Source: JACCQS01 sp963766765 | GTDB lineage: Bacteria; Actinomycetota; Actinomycetes; Mycobacteriales; Geodermatophilaceae | DNA: 64,000 bases | Reading direction: 5' to 3' | Assembly: GCA_963766765.1 (NCBI GenBank) | Contig: CAVYBR010000001.1 | Location: forward strand, 1-64,000 | The notes under the pieces: generated by a model | Database searches by the model: none | What the model saw: the letters and a program-made list of their open reading frames with translations, nothing else | What the model was told of the DNA's origin: nothing | In this document: in pieces, positions 8,156 to 17,307 of the stretch | Numbering within the stretch: the first letter of the stretch is position 1 | How the letters are laid out: the number at the start of each line of letters is the position of its first letter | Translations under genes and position numbers: made by a program

Positions 8156-8176
8156 GACTCAATGAATCGGGTCAGG

Positions 8177-8962
8177 TCAGGACTTGCTGCTGGGAGCCGC
8201 GTCTCGTCCGCTGCCCTTGAACATGCCGATCTTGGAGCCCAGCCAGACGACCGGGTCGAACTTGCGGTCGACGACGCGCTCCTTCATGGGGATCAGCGCG
8301 TTGTCGGTGATCTTGATGTGTTCCGGGCAGACTTCGGTACAGCACTTCGTGATGTTGCAGTAGCCCAGACCGTGCTCGTCCTGCGCCTGCTTCTGCCGGT
8401 CGATGGCATCCAAGGGGTGCATGTCCAGCTCAGCGATGCGCATCAGATAGCGCGGGCCGGCGAAGTTTGTCTTGTTGTCCTCGTGATCGCGGATGACGTG
8501 GCAGACGTTGTTGCACAGGAAGCACTCGATGCACTTGCGGAACTCCTGAGAGCGCTCGACGTCTACCTGCTGCATGCGGTACTCCCCGGGCGCCACACCC
8601 TCAGGTGGCGCGAATGCCGGGATCTCCCGAGCCTTTTCGTAGTTGTAGGACACGTCGGTGACCAAGTCGCGGATCACCGGGAAGGTCCGCAGCGGAGTGA
8701 CGGTCACGACCTCTGACGGGTCGAACGTGCTCATGCGCGTCATGCACATCAGGCGAGGCCGGCCGTTGACCTCGGCGCTGCACGAACCGCACTTGCCGGC
8801 TTTGCAGTTCCAGCGCACGGCGAGGTCGCCGGCCTGGGTCGCCTGGAGCCGATGAATGATGTCGAGGACGACCTCGCCCTCGTTCACCTCGACCGTGTAG
8901 TCCTTGAGGTGTCCGGCTTGGATGTTGCCGCGCCACACGCGGAACTTGGCGTCATAGGCCAT
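8177..8962 (-). CDS. sdhB: Succinate dehydrogenase iron-sulfur subunit (Sdh1 type)
   Basis: The 261-residue protein carries electrons from the flavoprotein to the membrane anchor of complex II. It has the N-terminal plant-type ferredoxin cysteines (WNCKAGKCGSCSAEVNG then LMC, about residues 50-75) for the 2Fe-2S cluster. Two C-terminal cysteine groups follow (CIECFLCNNVCHV and CNITKCCTEVCPEHI) for the 4Fe-4S and 3Fe-4S centres. Gene order sdhC-sdhA-sdhB with a few bases between genes shows one operon. The large one-piece membrane anchor places it with mycobacterial Sdh1 (Rv0247c-Rv0249c type) rather than Sdh2. Confidence 0.93.
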   Translation of the reverse strand: MAYDAKFRVWRGNIQAGHLKDYTVEVNEGEVVLDIIHRLQATQAGDLAVRWNCKAGKCGSCSAEVNGRPRLMCMTRMSTFDPSEVVTVTPLRTFPVIRDLVTDVSYNYEKAREIPAFAPPEGVAPGEYRMQQVDVERSQEFRKCIECFLCNNVCHVIRDHEDNKTNFAGPRYLMRIAELDMHPLDAIDRQKQAQDEHGLGYCNITKCCTEVCPEHIKITDNALIPMKERVVDRKFDPVVWLGSKIGMFKGSGRDAAPSSKS

Positions 8963-8968
8963 CTTTGG

Positions 8969-10978
8969 TCAGCCTCCCTGTGGCTGGTCGGCAGGCGTGG
9001 CGGACGCAGCAACGGCGACCGGGCTCGGCAGCTCGTCCGCGGTGAGGTATTTCTTCAGCTCCTCGGGATCGAACAGCCCCAACAGGTCTGGACGCATGGG
9101 CGGCACAGGTTGTTGGAACAACTCGAGGCGAGATTGGGTGTCCCGTAGTCCGCTGGGATTGTCGAGAGCCAGGACCAGGTTGACCTTTCGCCACTCTGGA
9201 TTCATCCCGGGGAAGTCGTCTCGGGTGTGTCCACCGCGGCTCTCCTCACGAGCCCGCGCCGCCAGCGCGATGCACTCGGAGATCAGCAACATGTTTTGCA
9301 GGTCTATGGAGAGGTGCCAGCCCGGATTGAACTCCCGGCCGCCTTCGACCGTGGCCACCGCCGCGCGGTGCTTCAACTCGTCGAGTTTCTTCAGCGCCGA
9401 CTCGATCTCATCGGCCTTGCGGATGATGCCGACCAGGTCGTTCATCGTCTGCTGCAGCTCGGCATGAATCGTGTACGCGCTCTCCCGCTGAAGACCTGGC
9501 CGGTCCTCGATCAGGAAGGGCGCCAAGGCAGCTCGGGTTGCGCTTTCGATCTGCGCATCGGTGACAGCGGCCCGGAAATTGCGCAGAGAGTGGGCATAGC
9601 GCGCCGCGTGATCGCCGGCCCGCTTGCCAAAGACCAGGAGGTCGGACAGGGAGTTGCCGCCGAGCCGATTCGAGCCGTGCATCCCACCGGCTACTTCTCC
9701 CGCGGCGTACAGGCCACGGACCTTCGACTGGGCGCTGTCCGGGTCGACCTCGACGCCACCCATCACGTAATGGCAGGTCGGGCCGACCTCCATCGGCTCC
9801 TTGGTGATGTCGACGTCGGCCAATTCCTTGAACTGGTGATGCATCGAGGGAAGTTTCTTGATGATGTCCTCGGCCTTGAGCCGAGTGGACACATCCAGGA
9901 AGACGCCACCGGCCGGTGACCCACGACCGGCCTTGACCTCGGAGTTGATGGCGCGGGCGACCTCGTCGCGGGGAAGCAACTCCGGCGGCCGCTTGTTGTT
10001 GTCCGGGTCGGTGTACCAGCGGTCGCCCTCCTCCTCGGTCTCTGCGTATTGCGCGCGGAAGACGTCGGGAATGTAGGAGAACATGAACCGCTTGCCCTCG
10101 GAATTGCGCAGCACGCCACCATCTCCGCGGACCGACTCGGTCACGAGGATGCCCTTGACCGACGGCGGCCAGACCATCCCGGTCGGGTGGAACTGGACGA
10201 ACTCCATGTTGAGCAGCGTGGCTCCGGCCCGCAGTGCGAGCGCGTGCCCGTCTCCGGTGTACTCCCAGCTGTTCGAGGTCACCTTGAAGCTCTTCCCGAT
10301 CCCACCCGTGGCCAGGATGACCGATGGAGCCTCGAATGCGATGAATGAGCCGGTCTCGCGCCAGTAGCCGAACGCCCCGGAGATCGGGCTGTCCGCATCG
10401 GATCCGGCTTTGAACAGCTCGGTGATGGCGCACTCGTGGAAGACCTTGATTCTTGCCTCGTAGTCTCCGAATTCGCGGAAGTCCTCCTGTTGCAGAGAGA
10501 CAACCTTCTGCTGCAACGTGCGGATGAGCTCCAGTCCGGTGCGGTCGCCGACGTGGGCCAGTCGCGGGTACTCGTGGCCGCCGAAGTTGCGCTGGCTGAT
10601 CCTGCCCGACTTGGTGCGATCGAACAGCGCGCCGTACGTCTCGAGCTCCCAGACGCGGTCGGGGGCTTCCTTGGCGTGGAGTTCGGCCATCCGGAAGTTG
10701 TTGAGGAACTTCCCGCCGCGCATCGTGTCGCGGAAGTGAACCTGCCAATTGTCCTTGGTGTTCACGTTGCCCATGGCCGCCGCGATACCACCCTCGGCCA
10801 TGACCGTGTGCGCCTTGCCGAAGAGGGACTTGCACACGATCGCGGTCCGCATGCCTGCCTCACGAGCAGCGATCGCCGCGCGTAGGCCGGCCCCGCCGGC
10901 ACCGATAACGACCACGTCGTAGCTGTGCCGCTCAGCAGGTTCGGTGGCAGCGGCCGGGATCTCGGATTCACTCGTCAT
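8969..10978 (-). CDS. sdhA: Succinate dehydrogenase/fumarate reductase flavoprotein subunit
   Basis: This 669-residue catalytic subunit oxidises succinate to fumarate with covalently bound FAD. The FAD-binding motif is YDVVVIGAGGAGLRAAIAAR near residue 20. The flavin-linking His segment reads SLFGKAHTVMAEGGIAAAMG, the substrate region HPTGMVWPP, and the C-terminal active-site helix MHGSNRLGGNSLSDLLVFG. The ATG at 10978 is chosen because it begins the conserved N-terminus; the frame stays open further upstream but overlaps sdhC. Only 6 nt separate it from sdhB. Length agrees with the Sdh1 family (about 640-670 residues). Confidence 0.94.
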   Translation of the reverse strand: MTSESEIPAAATEPAERHSYDVVVIGAGGAGLRAAIAAREAGMRTAIVCKSLFGKAHTVMAEGGIAAAMGNVNTKDNWQVHFRDTMRGGKFLNNFRMAELHAKEAPDRVWELETYGALFDRTKSGRISQRNFGGHEYPRLAHVGDRTGLELIRTLQQKVVSLQQEDFREFGDYEARIKVFHECAITELFKAGSDADSPISGAFGYWRETGSFIAFEAPSVILATGGIGKSFKVTSNSWEYTGDGHALALRAGATLLNMEFVQFHPTGMVWPPSVKGILVTESVRGDGGVLRNSEGKRFMFSYIPDVFRAQYAETEEEGDRWYTDPDNNKRPPELLPRDEVARAINSEVKAGRGSPAGGVFLDVSTRLKAEDIIKKLPSMHHQFKELADVDITKEPMEVGPTCHYVMGGVEVDPDSAQSKVRGLYAAGEVAGGMHGSNRLGGNSLSDLLVFGKRAGDHAARYAHSLRNFRAAVTDAQIESATRAALAPFLIEDRPGLQRESAYTIHAELQQTMNDLVGIIRKADEIESALKKLDELKHRAAVATVEGGREFNPGWHLSIDLQNMLLISECIALAARAREESRGGHTRDDFPGMNPEWRKVNLVLALDNPSGLRDTQSRLELFQQPVPPMRPDLLGLFDPEELKKYLTADELPSPVAVAASATPADQPQGG

Positions 10979-10989
10979 TTGGCGGGCTC

Positions 10990-11829
10990 CTAACCGATGA
11001 ACCGGAGGTCGGAGAACCAGCCTGCCGATAGCGCCATGATGTAGAAGTCGGTCACTGCCAGCGTGCCAAGCGTGATCCACGCCAGTTCCATGTGCTTGCC
11101 GTTGAGCAGGGACACGACACTCCAAGCCCGGTAGCGCAGGGGGTGTTCGGAGAAATGCCGGATCCGGCCGCCGACGATGTGTCGGCAACTGTGGCAGGAA
11201 AGGGTGTAGGCCCAGAGCATGATCACGTTGACCAGCAGGATCACGTTCCCGAGCCCGAATCCGAAACCGGTTGGGCTGTGAAAGGCGAGGATCGCGTCGT
11301 AGGTGTTGATCAACGAGATGACCAGGGCGGCGTAGAAGGCGTAGCGGTGCAAGTTTTGCCCGAGCAGCGGGAATCTGGTCTCGCCCGTGTATTTACCGTG
11401 CGGCTCGGCGACGGCACACGCAGGCGGCGACGCCCAGAACGACCGGTAGTACGCCTTCCGGTAGTAGTAGCAGGTGAGCCGGAAGAGCAGCAGGAAGGGG
11501 AGGCTCACGGCGGCGTACGGCATCCACCAGGCATCCGGCAGGAAGGTGCCGAAGTGCGCCGCCTCGGGTATGCACCCCTCCGACACGCACGGTGAGTAGT
11601 AGGGCGTCAGGTAGTGGTAATCGGCGACCCAGTAGTTCTCCTGCAGGAAAACCCGCGTGAAGCTGTAAGCGAGCCAGGCGCCCAGCCCGAGGACGGTGAC
11701 TAGCGACGGCAGCCACCACCGATCCTCGCGCAGCGTTCGCCAGGAGATCCGGGCGCGGCTCGGGAAGCCGACGCCGGCCTTGAGCTTCGACTTGCCGTCA
11801 ACCGCCAGCGGTGTGGTTGGGGTAGCCAT
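10990..11829 (-). CDS. sdhC: Succinate dehydrogenase membrane anchor, cytochrome b-type
   Basis: The 279-residue membrane protein has about five hydrophobic helices (for example SLVTVLGLGAWLAYSF, YAAVSLPFLLLFRL, FYAALVISLINTYDAILAF, NVILLVNVIMLWAYTL, ITLGTLAVTDFYIMALSAG). Several His residues (NLHRYAF, CHSCRHIVGG, KHMELAW) could ligate heme or be quinone-proximal. It anchors SdhAB and passes electrons to menaquinone. The ATG at 11829 is preceded by GGAGGTGA 11 nt upstream on the minus strand, so this start is preferred over the GTG 31 codons earlier. It is the first gene of the operon. Confidence 0.88.
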   Translation of the reverse strand: MATPTTPLAVDGKSKLKAGVGFPSRARISWRTLREDRWWLPSLVTVLGLGAWLAYSFTRVFLQENYWVADYHYLTPYYSPCVSEGCIPEAAHFGTFLPDAWWMPYAAVSLPFLLLFRLTCYYYRKAYYRSFWASPPACAVAEPHGKYTGETRFPLLGQNLHRYAFYAALVISLINTYDAILAFHSPTGFGFGLGNVILLVNVIMLWAYTLSCHSCRHIVGGRIRHFSEHPLRYRAWSVVSLLNGKHMELAWITLGTLAVTDFYIMALSAGWFSDLRFIG

Positions 11830-12095
11830 GTAGTAGCCAGTCACCTCCGAGGACGACACCCGGCAGCATTCTCGCGGCCTGGCTGCACCGAGCAGTGTGT
11901 CCCCTCTTGTTACGCGGGACAAACGTTGGGTTGCGGACTCGCTCAGCCTACGGCCGAGACGCCTTGATCCCGTTGTTAGCTAGGACACGCCGCGTGACCG
12001 AGTTGCCGCTGGCCAGAGTGCGGTTGAAGCCAGATCGTTATCCAGTCGAGGTCACAAGTCGATGACACCTGTGGACGCTGCTCTCAACTAGTACC

Positions 12096-12174
12096 TAGGC
12101 TGCCCTCGGCCAGTGATGTGCTGGCCGTCCTTATTTTCCTTCCCACCTCTGTGGGACAAGGGAGGCTTTAAAAC
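12096..12174 (+). promoter_or_regulatory. oppA promoter and structured 5' leader
   Basis: The 345-nt divergent gap between sdhC and oppA has no gene. A TAGGCT hexamer at 12096-12101 could be the oppA -10. The leader then holds a hairpin CGGCCAG/CTGGCCG (12107-12113 with 12121-12127) followed by a T-rich run like a terminator. A second hairpin, TCCCAC/GTGGGA (12141-12156), sits just before the GGAGG (12161-12165) that lies 9 nt from the GTG start. An attenuator or translational switch is possible. Confidence 0.4.
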
Positions 12175-13908
12175 GTGAATTTAGGTAAGCGCAGCGCTGC
12201 GCTGATCGCGACCGGGATCGTTACCGGCGCCATGGTGCTCTCTGGTTGTGGCGGGGGTGATGACGGCGATGACGCGGGCGGCGGCGGATCCGAGCCGACC
12301 GGCCAGGTCGTGTACGGCGAGTCCACGGACTTCCCGGACAACCTCTTCCCGATCATCTCCTCGGGTAACGCGACGTCGGTCGCGAACATCCTGATCCGCA
12401 TCCTGCCCGGCCCGTTCCAGCTCCTTCCGGACTTCTCGGTCGCTCACGACCCGGAGTTCATGACTGAAGAGCCGACCCTTGAAGAGGTCGACGGCAAGCA
12501 GGTCAACGTCTACTCGATCAACCCGGACGCGGTCTGGAGTGACGGCACCCCGATCACCGCCGACGACTTCGCCTTCACCGCGAAGGTCCAGGACACCGAG
12601 TTCACCGAGGTCTGCCCAGACGGCGGGATCCTCGGCACGACCGGCTACGACCAGATCGAGTCGATCGAGGGCTCCGATGACGGCAAGACCGTTACGGTGA
12701 CCTACGAGACACCGTTCGCGGACTGGCAGAGCCTGTTCACGCTGCTGCCCGCACACGTCATGGACTCCGAGGACGACGCGACGCTGTGTGCAAACGTCAC
12801 GGCCGGTTGGGCGATCGACCAGGGAATCCCGGACGAGATCTCGGGTGGTCCCTGGCAGCTCAAGACTGACGGCATCGACGTCGCTTCGCAGGTCGTCACG
12901 CTGACCCCGAACGAGGCCTACTGGGGCGAGAAGCCCAAGCTGGCCGCGCTGGTCTACCAGAACATCGGTAACGACCCGGGTGCTGCGGTTGCCGCGATCG
13001 AGAACGGCGAAGTGCAGATGATCTACCCCCAGCCACAGCTGGACCTGGTAGACCAGGTTGCCGCGCTGGAGCCGAACGTGGTTTCCAACATTGTGTTCGG
13101 TCTGTCCTTCGAGCACCTGGACATGAACACCCGCAACCCGCACTTGGCTGACGCGAATGTGCGGCATGCCTTCGGGATGGCCTTGGACCGGCAGGAGATC
13201 GTCGATCAGACGGTCGGCCAGTTCTCCGGTGACGCGGAAGTCCTGAACAACCGGATCTTCTTCAACAACCAGCCGCAGTACCAGGACACGGCCCCGGCGG
13301 AGTACAACGCACCCGACCCGGATGCGGCGAAGGCGTTGCTCGAGGAGTCCGGTTACGTCGCCGGCGCGGACGGGATCTACGAACACCCGGAGCGGGGTCG
13401 CCTCTCCTTGGCGATCTCCACCACGGTGAACAACCCGCTGCGTCAGCAGACGATCGATGTGATCATCCCGCAGGCAGCTGCTGCCGGGATCGAGATCAGC
13501 GCTCGTCCGGACCCGGACATCTTCTCTGATGCCACGGTTCCGACCAGCCTGGAGGCCGGCGGCTTCGACATCGCGCTGTTCGCCTGGGTCGGTTCGCCGT
13601 TCCGTACCGCCACCGCCCCGATCTACCTGAGCCTTGACGCTCAGGGGGGTATCCAGGGTCAGAACTACACCCAGGGTGGCAACCCGGAGGTCGACTCGCT
13701 GTACGAGGAATTCCTCAGCGAGCCCGACCCGGATGCATCGGCTGATCTGGGTAACCAGATCGACACTCTGCTCTGGGAGGACCTGTACACGATCCCGCTG
13801 TACCAGAAGCCGACCTTCTTGGCTTACTCAGCGGACCTGAACGGTGTTGAAGACAACGCCACTCAGGCAGGTCCACTGTGGAACAGCGAAAAGTGGACAC
13901 TGGGCTAA
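12175..13908 (+). CDS. oppA: Oligopeptide ABC transporter substrate-binding lipoprotein
   Basis: This 577-residue protein is a family-5 extracellular solute-binding protein. It has a lipoprotein signal with lipobox LSGC (Cys at about residue 24) followed by an acidic/Gly linker. The family core includes DAVWSDGTPITADDFAFTAK, ANVRHAFGMALDRQEIVDQT and DIALFAWVGSPF. It captures peptides outside the membrane and delivers them to OppBC. It starts with GTG behind GGAGG. A strong terminator follows and oppB has its own promoter, so the binding protein is probably made in excess of the permease. Substrate could also be nickel or another solute, but gene order favours peptides. Confidence 0.9.
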   Translation: MNLGKRSAALIATGIVTGAMVLSGCGGGDDGDDAGGGGSEPTGQVVYGESTDFPDNLFPIISSGNATSVANILIRILPGPFQLLPDFSVAHDPEFMTEEPTLEEVDGKQVNVYSINPDAVWSDGTPITADDFAFTAKVQDTEFTEVCPDGGILGTTGYDQIESIEGSDDGKTVTVTYETPFADWQSLFTLLPAHVMDSEDDATLCANVTAGWAIDQGIPDEISGGPWQLKTDGIDVASQVVTLTPNEAYWGEKPKLAALVYQNIGNDPGAAVAAIENGEVQMIYPQPQLDLVDQVAALEPNVVSNIVFGLSFEHLDMNTRNPHLADANVRHAFGMALDRQEIVDQTVGQFSGDAEVLNNRIFFNNQPQYQDTAPAEYNAPDPDAAKALLEESGYVAGADGIYEHPERGRLSLAISTTVNNPLRQQTIDVIIPQAAAAGIEISARPDPDIFSDATVPTSLEAGGFDIALFAWVGSPFRTATAPIYLSLDAQGGIQGQNYTQGGNPEVDSLYEEFLSEPDPDASADLGNQIDTLLWEDLYTIPLYQKPTFLAYSADLNGVEDNATQAGPLWNSEKWTLG

Positions 13909-13942
13909 GGAACACCTAGCTCACTGCAAAACCTGCACCATC

Positions 13943-13987
13943 AGTGGCCCCCCGAACCTCAAGAGGTTCGGGGGGCCACTTTCTTTC
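13943..13987 (+). terminator. Strong rho-independent terminator after oppA
   Basis: AGTGGCCCCCCGAACCT pairs perfectly with AGGTTCGGGGGGCCACT (13943-13980) around a CAAG loop and is followed by TTCTTT. It is 35 nt past the oppA stop codon. Confidence 0.9.
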
Positions 13988-14085
13988 CCAGCCAGTGGTT
14001 ACGGCCCGGTCACAATGCGCTTGACGGGAGCGGGGGAGCGTGCCAGATGCCGCTTCTTGGCCTGCCCTTACCCGGCTCTCGGCGG

Positions 14086-14091
14086 TAGTGT
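14086..14091 (+). promoter_or_regulatory. -10 hexamer for leaderless oppB transcript
   Basis: TAGTGT ends 6 nt before the GTG start at 14098, with no Shine-Dalgarno between them. It gives oppBCDF a promoter separate from oppA. Confidence 0.45.
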
Positions 14092-14097
14092 CTGCCC

Positions 14098-15087
14098 GTG
14101 CTGTTCTTCACGATTCGCCGGTTGCTTGGCTCGATCGTTGTGCTCATCGCCAGTTCATTCTTGGTGTTCCTGATGACGGCGTTCAGTTTCGACCCACTGG
14201 CGCAGTATCGACAGCGCCAGCCGCCACCGCCACCGGAGTTCTTCGACGCACTCAGGGAACGGCTCGGGCTCAACGACCCGCTGTTCGTCCGCTACTTCGA
14301 CTGGCTCAGAGGAGCAGTGACCGGAGACTTCGGGGTCAATATCAACAACATCCCCGTCGCCGACCAGCTCTTCGGCAGGCTCCTGGTCACCGGACGGCTG
14401 GTCATCGCAGCCATGCTGCTTGCGGTGCTGCTCGCCGTCGTGGTTGGCGTGGTCTCGGCCGTTCGGCAGTACAAGGCAAGTGACTACATCTTCACCGTTC
14501 TCTCCTACATCCTGATCGCGCTGCCCACCTTCTGGTTTGCTGCCCTGTTGAAGGAATTCGTGGCGATCGGCATCAACAACCTCGCCGGTGACAAGATCCT
14601 TTTCACGTTGGGCGATGAGACCCCGGGCATTTCGAGCTACGGCACGACCTCGATGATTTTCTGGGACCGGATCGGGCACCTCGTGCTACCCACGTTGTCC
14701 CTGGGGCTGCTCACCTTTGCCGCGTGGAGCAGATTCCAACGAGCTTCCATGTTGGACGTTCTCTCCGCTGACTACATGCGCTTGGCCCGCGCCAAAGGTC
14801 TGCGCTGGAATCGCGTGATCGTCAAGCACGGACTGCGTAATGCGCTCATCCCATTGACGACCGTTGTGGCTATCGGTGTAGGTGCCATCTTCGGCGGCGC
14901 CATCATCACCGAACAGGTCTTCGTCTGGCATGGAATGGGTGAATACCTCATCCAGGACGGGATCGCCAAGAACGACATCAACGTGGTCCTGGGCTGGCTC
15001 TTGGTCTCTGCGTTTTTCGTCGTCATGTTCAACCTCATAGCCGACTTGCTCTATGCCGTCCTCGATCCTCGGATCCGGCTCAGCTAA
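14098..15087 (+). CDS. oppB: Oligopeptide ABC transporter permease, DppB/OppB family
   Basis: The product is 329 residues. The first membrane helix (LLGSIVVLIASSFLVFLMTAF) starts at the N-terminus, and a periplasmic-side loop with LGLNDPLFVRYFDWL is typical of OppB. Five further helices follow. The cytoplasmic EAA loop reads ADYMRLARAKGLRWNRVIVK and contacts the ATPases. It ends DPRIRLS like other DppB proteins. It pairs with OppC to form the channel. The gene is 15 nt upstream of oppC and follows its own leaderless promoter. Confidence 0.92.
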   Translation: MLFFTIRRLLGSIVVLIASSFLVFLMTAFSFDPLAQYRQRQPPPPPEFFDALRERLGLNDPLFVRYFDWLRGAVTGDFGVNINNIPVADQLFGRLLVTGRLVIAAMLLAVLLAVVVGVVSAVRQYKASDYIFTVLSYILIALPTFWFAALLKEFVAIGINNLAGDKILFTLGDETPGISSYGTTSMIFWDRIGHLVLPTLSLGLLTFAAWSRFQRASMLDVLSADYMRLARAKGLRWNRVIVKHGLRNALIPLTTVVAIGVGAIFGGAIITEQVFVWHGMGEYLIQDGIAKNDINVVLGWLLVSAFFVVMFNLIADLLYAVLDPRIRLS

Positions 15088-15102
15088 CCCAGTGGAAGGT
15101 CA

Positions 15103-16110
15103 ATGATGTCCACCACCGAAGACCGGCTCGCCGGCGCTAGCTCCGCAGATACCGAAGCCACCCGAAACGAACAGGCAGCAGTCCAGCCTGGCGCTGGGAC
15201 GGGCGGGGCCGGGATCGACCGCGAATTCACGATCGAGGCCCGCAGCCAACGGCAGCAGATCATCAGCCGGTTCTTCCACAACAAGCTGGCAATGACCGGG
15301 CTCGTCGGCTTCCTGGTTCTGCTGGTCTTCGGCTTCGTGGGACCGCTGATCTACGGCGTCAACTACGTGGACTTGAACTCCGGGGCGCAATCAGTCCCAC
15401 CGGGCACCACCCAGGGCGGGCGACTGTATCCCGTGGGAAGCGACGCGGTCGGCCGGGACCTGCTTGCTGGACTCATGCTCGGCATCCAACGCAGCGCCTT
15501 GGTTGTCGTCGTCGCGGTTGTGATCTCGTTGAGTCTGGGCATGATCGTCGGCGCACTGGCCGGCTACTTCGGCAAGTGGATCGACAACGTCCTGATGCGC
15601 ATTGTCGACCTGATCCTGACCATCCCGCTGCTCGTCGTTCTGCTGATCGTGGCGAGCAACTTCGAGAACGCCAAGACTGCCCTGGGCGTTGCCCTCATTC
15701 TCGGGCTCTTCGGTTGGCTGGACCTCTCTCGCATCGTCCGAAGCCAGTTCCTGTCCCTGCGCGAACGTGAATTCGTCGAGGCGGCGCACGCGATGGGCGC
15801 TTCCAACTGGCGGATCATCACGCGGCACCTCATCCCGAACTCGCTCGGGACGATCATCGTCTGGACGACGCTGGCAGCCGCTGCCGCGATCCTAGCTGAG
15901 GCATCGCTGACCTATCTTGGCTTCGGCGTCGGCCCGGAAGACACCTCGCTGGGCAGGCTGATCTCCGACGGTGTGCAGGCCGCGAGCACGCGGCCGTGGC
16001 TGTTCTACTTCCCGGGCCTGCTCTTCCTGGTGATCGTCTTGTGCATCAACCTCATCGGTGACGGGATCAGAGACGCCTTCGACCCGTCCAACAAGCGAAT
16101 CCGCGCCTGA
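15103..16110 (+). CDS. oppC: Oligopeptide ABC transporter permease, DppC/OppC family
   Basis: The product is 335 residues. A hydrophilic N-terminal tail of ~55 residues is followed by the first helix (MTGLVGFLVLLVFGFVGPLI). A loop has GGRLYPVGSDAVGRDLLAGL, the OppC signature HxLGTDxxGRD-like segment in variant form. The EAA loop is REFVEAAHAMGASNWRIITR. Two ATG codons in tandem (15103, 15106) follow GGAAGG, and either could initiate. It completes the membrane channel with OppB. Confidence 0.92.
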   Translation: MMSTTEDRLAGASSADTEATRNEQAAVQPGAGTGGAGIDREFTIEARSQRQQIISRFFHNKLAMTGLVGFLVLLVFGFVGPLIYGVNYVDLNSGAQSVPPGTTQGGRLYPVGSDAVGRDLLAGLMLGIQRSALVVVVAVVISLSLGMIVGALAGYFGKWIDNVLMRIVDLILTIPLLVVLLIVASNFENAKTALGVALILGLFGWLDLSRIVRSQFLSLREREFVEAAHAMGASNWRIITRHLIPNSLGTIIVWTTLAAAAAILAEASLTYLGFGVGPEDTSLGRLISDGVQAASTRPWLFYFPGLLFLVIVLCINLIGDGIRDAFDPSNKRIRA

Positions 16111-16152
16111 GCCGCGCGTTTGCCCGCCACCCCTGAGTAGACACGGAGCCCC

Positions 16153-17307
16153 ATGACAACGCTGGACCACGCCCCCGGAAGCGCTTCGACGGGGGCGCCC
16201 GCTGCCAAGGACGCGCTGCTCGAGGTCACCGACCTGAACGTGCGGTTCCCCACCGAGGACGGGATCGTGCACGCGGTCCGAGGCGTGAACTACGTCCTTC
16301 GTTCGGGTGAGGTGCTCGCGGTCGTGGGCGAGTCCGGCTCGGGGAAGTCGGTGACCTCGCTGGCAATCATGGGCCTGCTGCCGGCTTCGGCGGACATCAC
16401 GGGATCGGTCCGCTACCGCGGGACCGAACTGCTCGGCATGAAGGACAAGAATTTCAGCAAGATTCGGGGCAAGGGCGTCTCGATGATCTTCCAGGATCCG
16501 ATGACCTCGCTGGATCCTGTGTACAAGATCGGCTTCCAGATCTCGGAGACATTGCGCGCCCACGACGACTCGATGTCGAAGAAGGACGCCCGTGATCGAG
16601 GCATTGAGCTGCTCAAGCTCGTCGGCATTCCGAACGCACCCGAGCGCATCGACCAGTATCCGCACGAGTTCTCCGGCGGTATGCGCCAACGCGTAGTCAT
16701 CGCGATCGCCATGGCCAACCAGCCCGACGTGATCATCGCCGACGAACCGACGACCGCCCTCGACGTCACCGTCCAGGCGCAAATCCTGGAAGTCCTCGAC
16801 ACAGCGATGGCCGAGACCGGGGCGGCGATGGTACTGATCACCCACGACCTCGGTGTGGTCGCCGGCGTCGCCGATCGCGTGCTCGTCATGTACGCCGGCA
16901 AGCCGGTCGAGCTCGGTCACGTCGACGAGATCTACTACCGGCCGCGCATGCCGTACACGCTGGGCCTCCTCGGCTCGATGCCGCGACTGGATGCCAGCGA
17001 TCGGCAGCGACTGACTCCGATCAAAGGCTCGCCACCATCGCTGGTCAACATGCCGCCGGGCTGTCCGTTCGGTCCGCGCTGCCCCCTTCATGTCGACGAA
17101 TGCGATGTGGACGAACCGCCACTGATTGAGGTCGCTGGCGGGCACTGGGCCGCCTGCATCCGCCACGAAGAACTGCGCACTGTCGGCACAGCTGCCGAGG
17201 AGATCTTCGAGACGACTGCCGTGGACGATCTGCTAGTAGCCACCGCCGGCGAGGACACGGTTGCCGAGGTCGGTTCGCCGGCCGGTGGGGGACAGGGGCA
17301 GGTATGA
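16153..17307 (+). CDS. oppD: Oligopeptide ABC transporter ATP-binding protein OppD
   Basis: This 384-residue ATPase has Walker A GESGSGKS, Q-loop MIFQDPMTSLDPVYKIG, signature FSGGMRQRVVIAIAMA, Walker B VIIADEPTTALD and the switch His in LITHDLGVVAGVA. After ~270 residues comes the OppD/F C-terminal domain with cysteines (CPFGPRCPLHVDEC, then AACI) that in related transporters can bind an Fe-S cluster. The stop overlaps the oppF start as ATGA, so the two ATPases are coupled and should form a heterodimer. Confidence 0.93.
   Translation: MTTLDHAPGSASTGAPAAKDALLEVTDLNVRFPTEDGIVHAVRGVNYVLRSGEVLAVVGESGSGKSVTSLAIMGLLPASADITGSVRYRGTELLGMKDKNFSKIRGKGVSMIFQDPMTSLDPVYKIGFQISETLRAHDDSMSKKDARDRGIELLKLVGIPNAPERIDQYPHEFSGGMRQRVVIAIAMANQPDVIIADEPTTALDVTVQAQILEVLDTAMAETGAAMVLITHDLGVVAGVADRVLVMYAGKPVELGHVDEIYYRPRMPYTLGLLGSMPRLDASDRQRLTPIKGSPPSLVNMPPGCPFGPRCPLHVDECDVDEPPLIEVAGGHWAACIRHEELRTVGTAAEEIFETTAVDDLLVATAGEDTVAEVGSPAGGGQGQV

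Noticed and set aside
8969..11188. Extension of sdhA upstream of 10,978
   Set aside because: The extra 70 codons lie inside sdhC and lack conservation; the flavoprotein N-terminus begins at the ATG 10,978.
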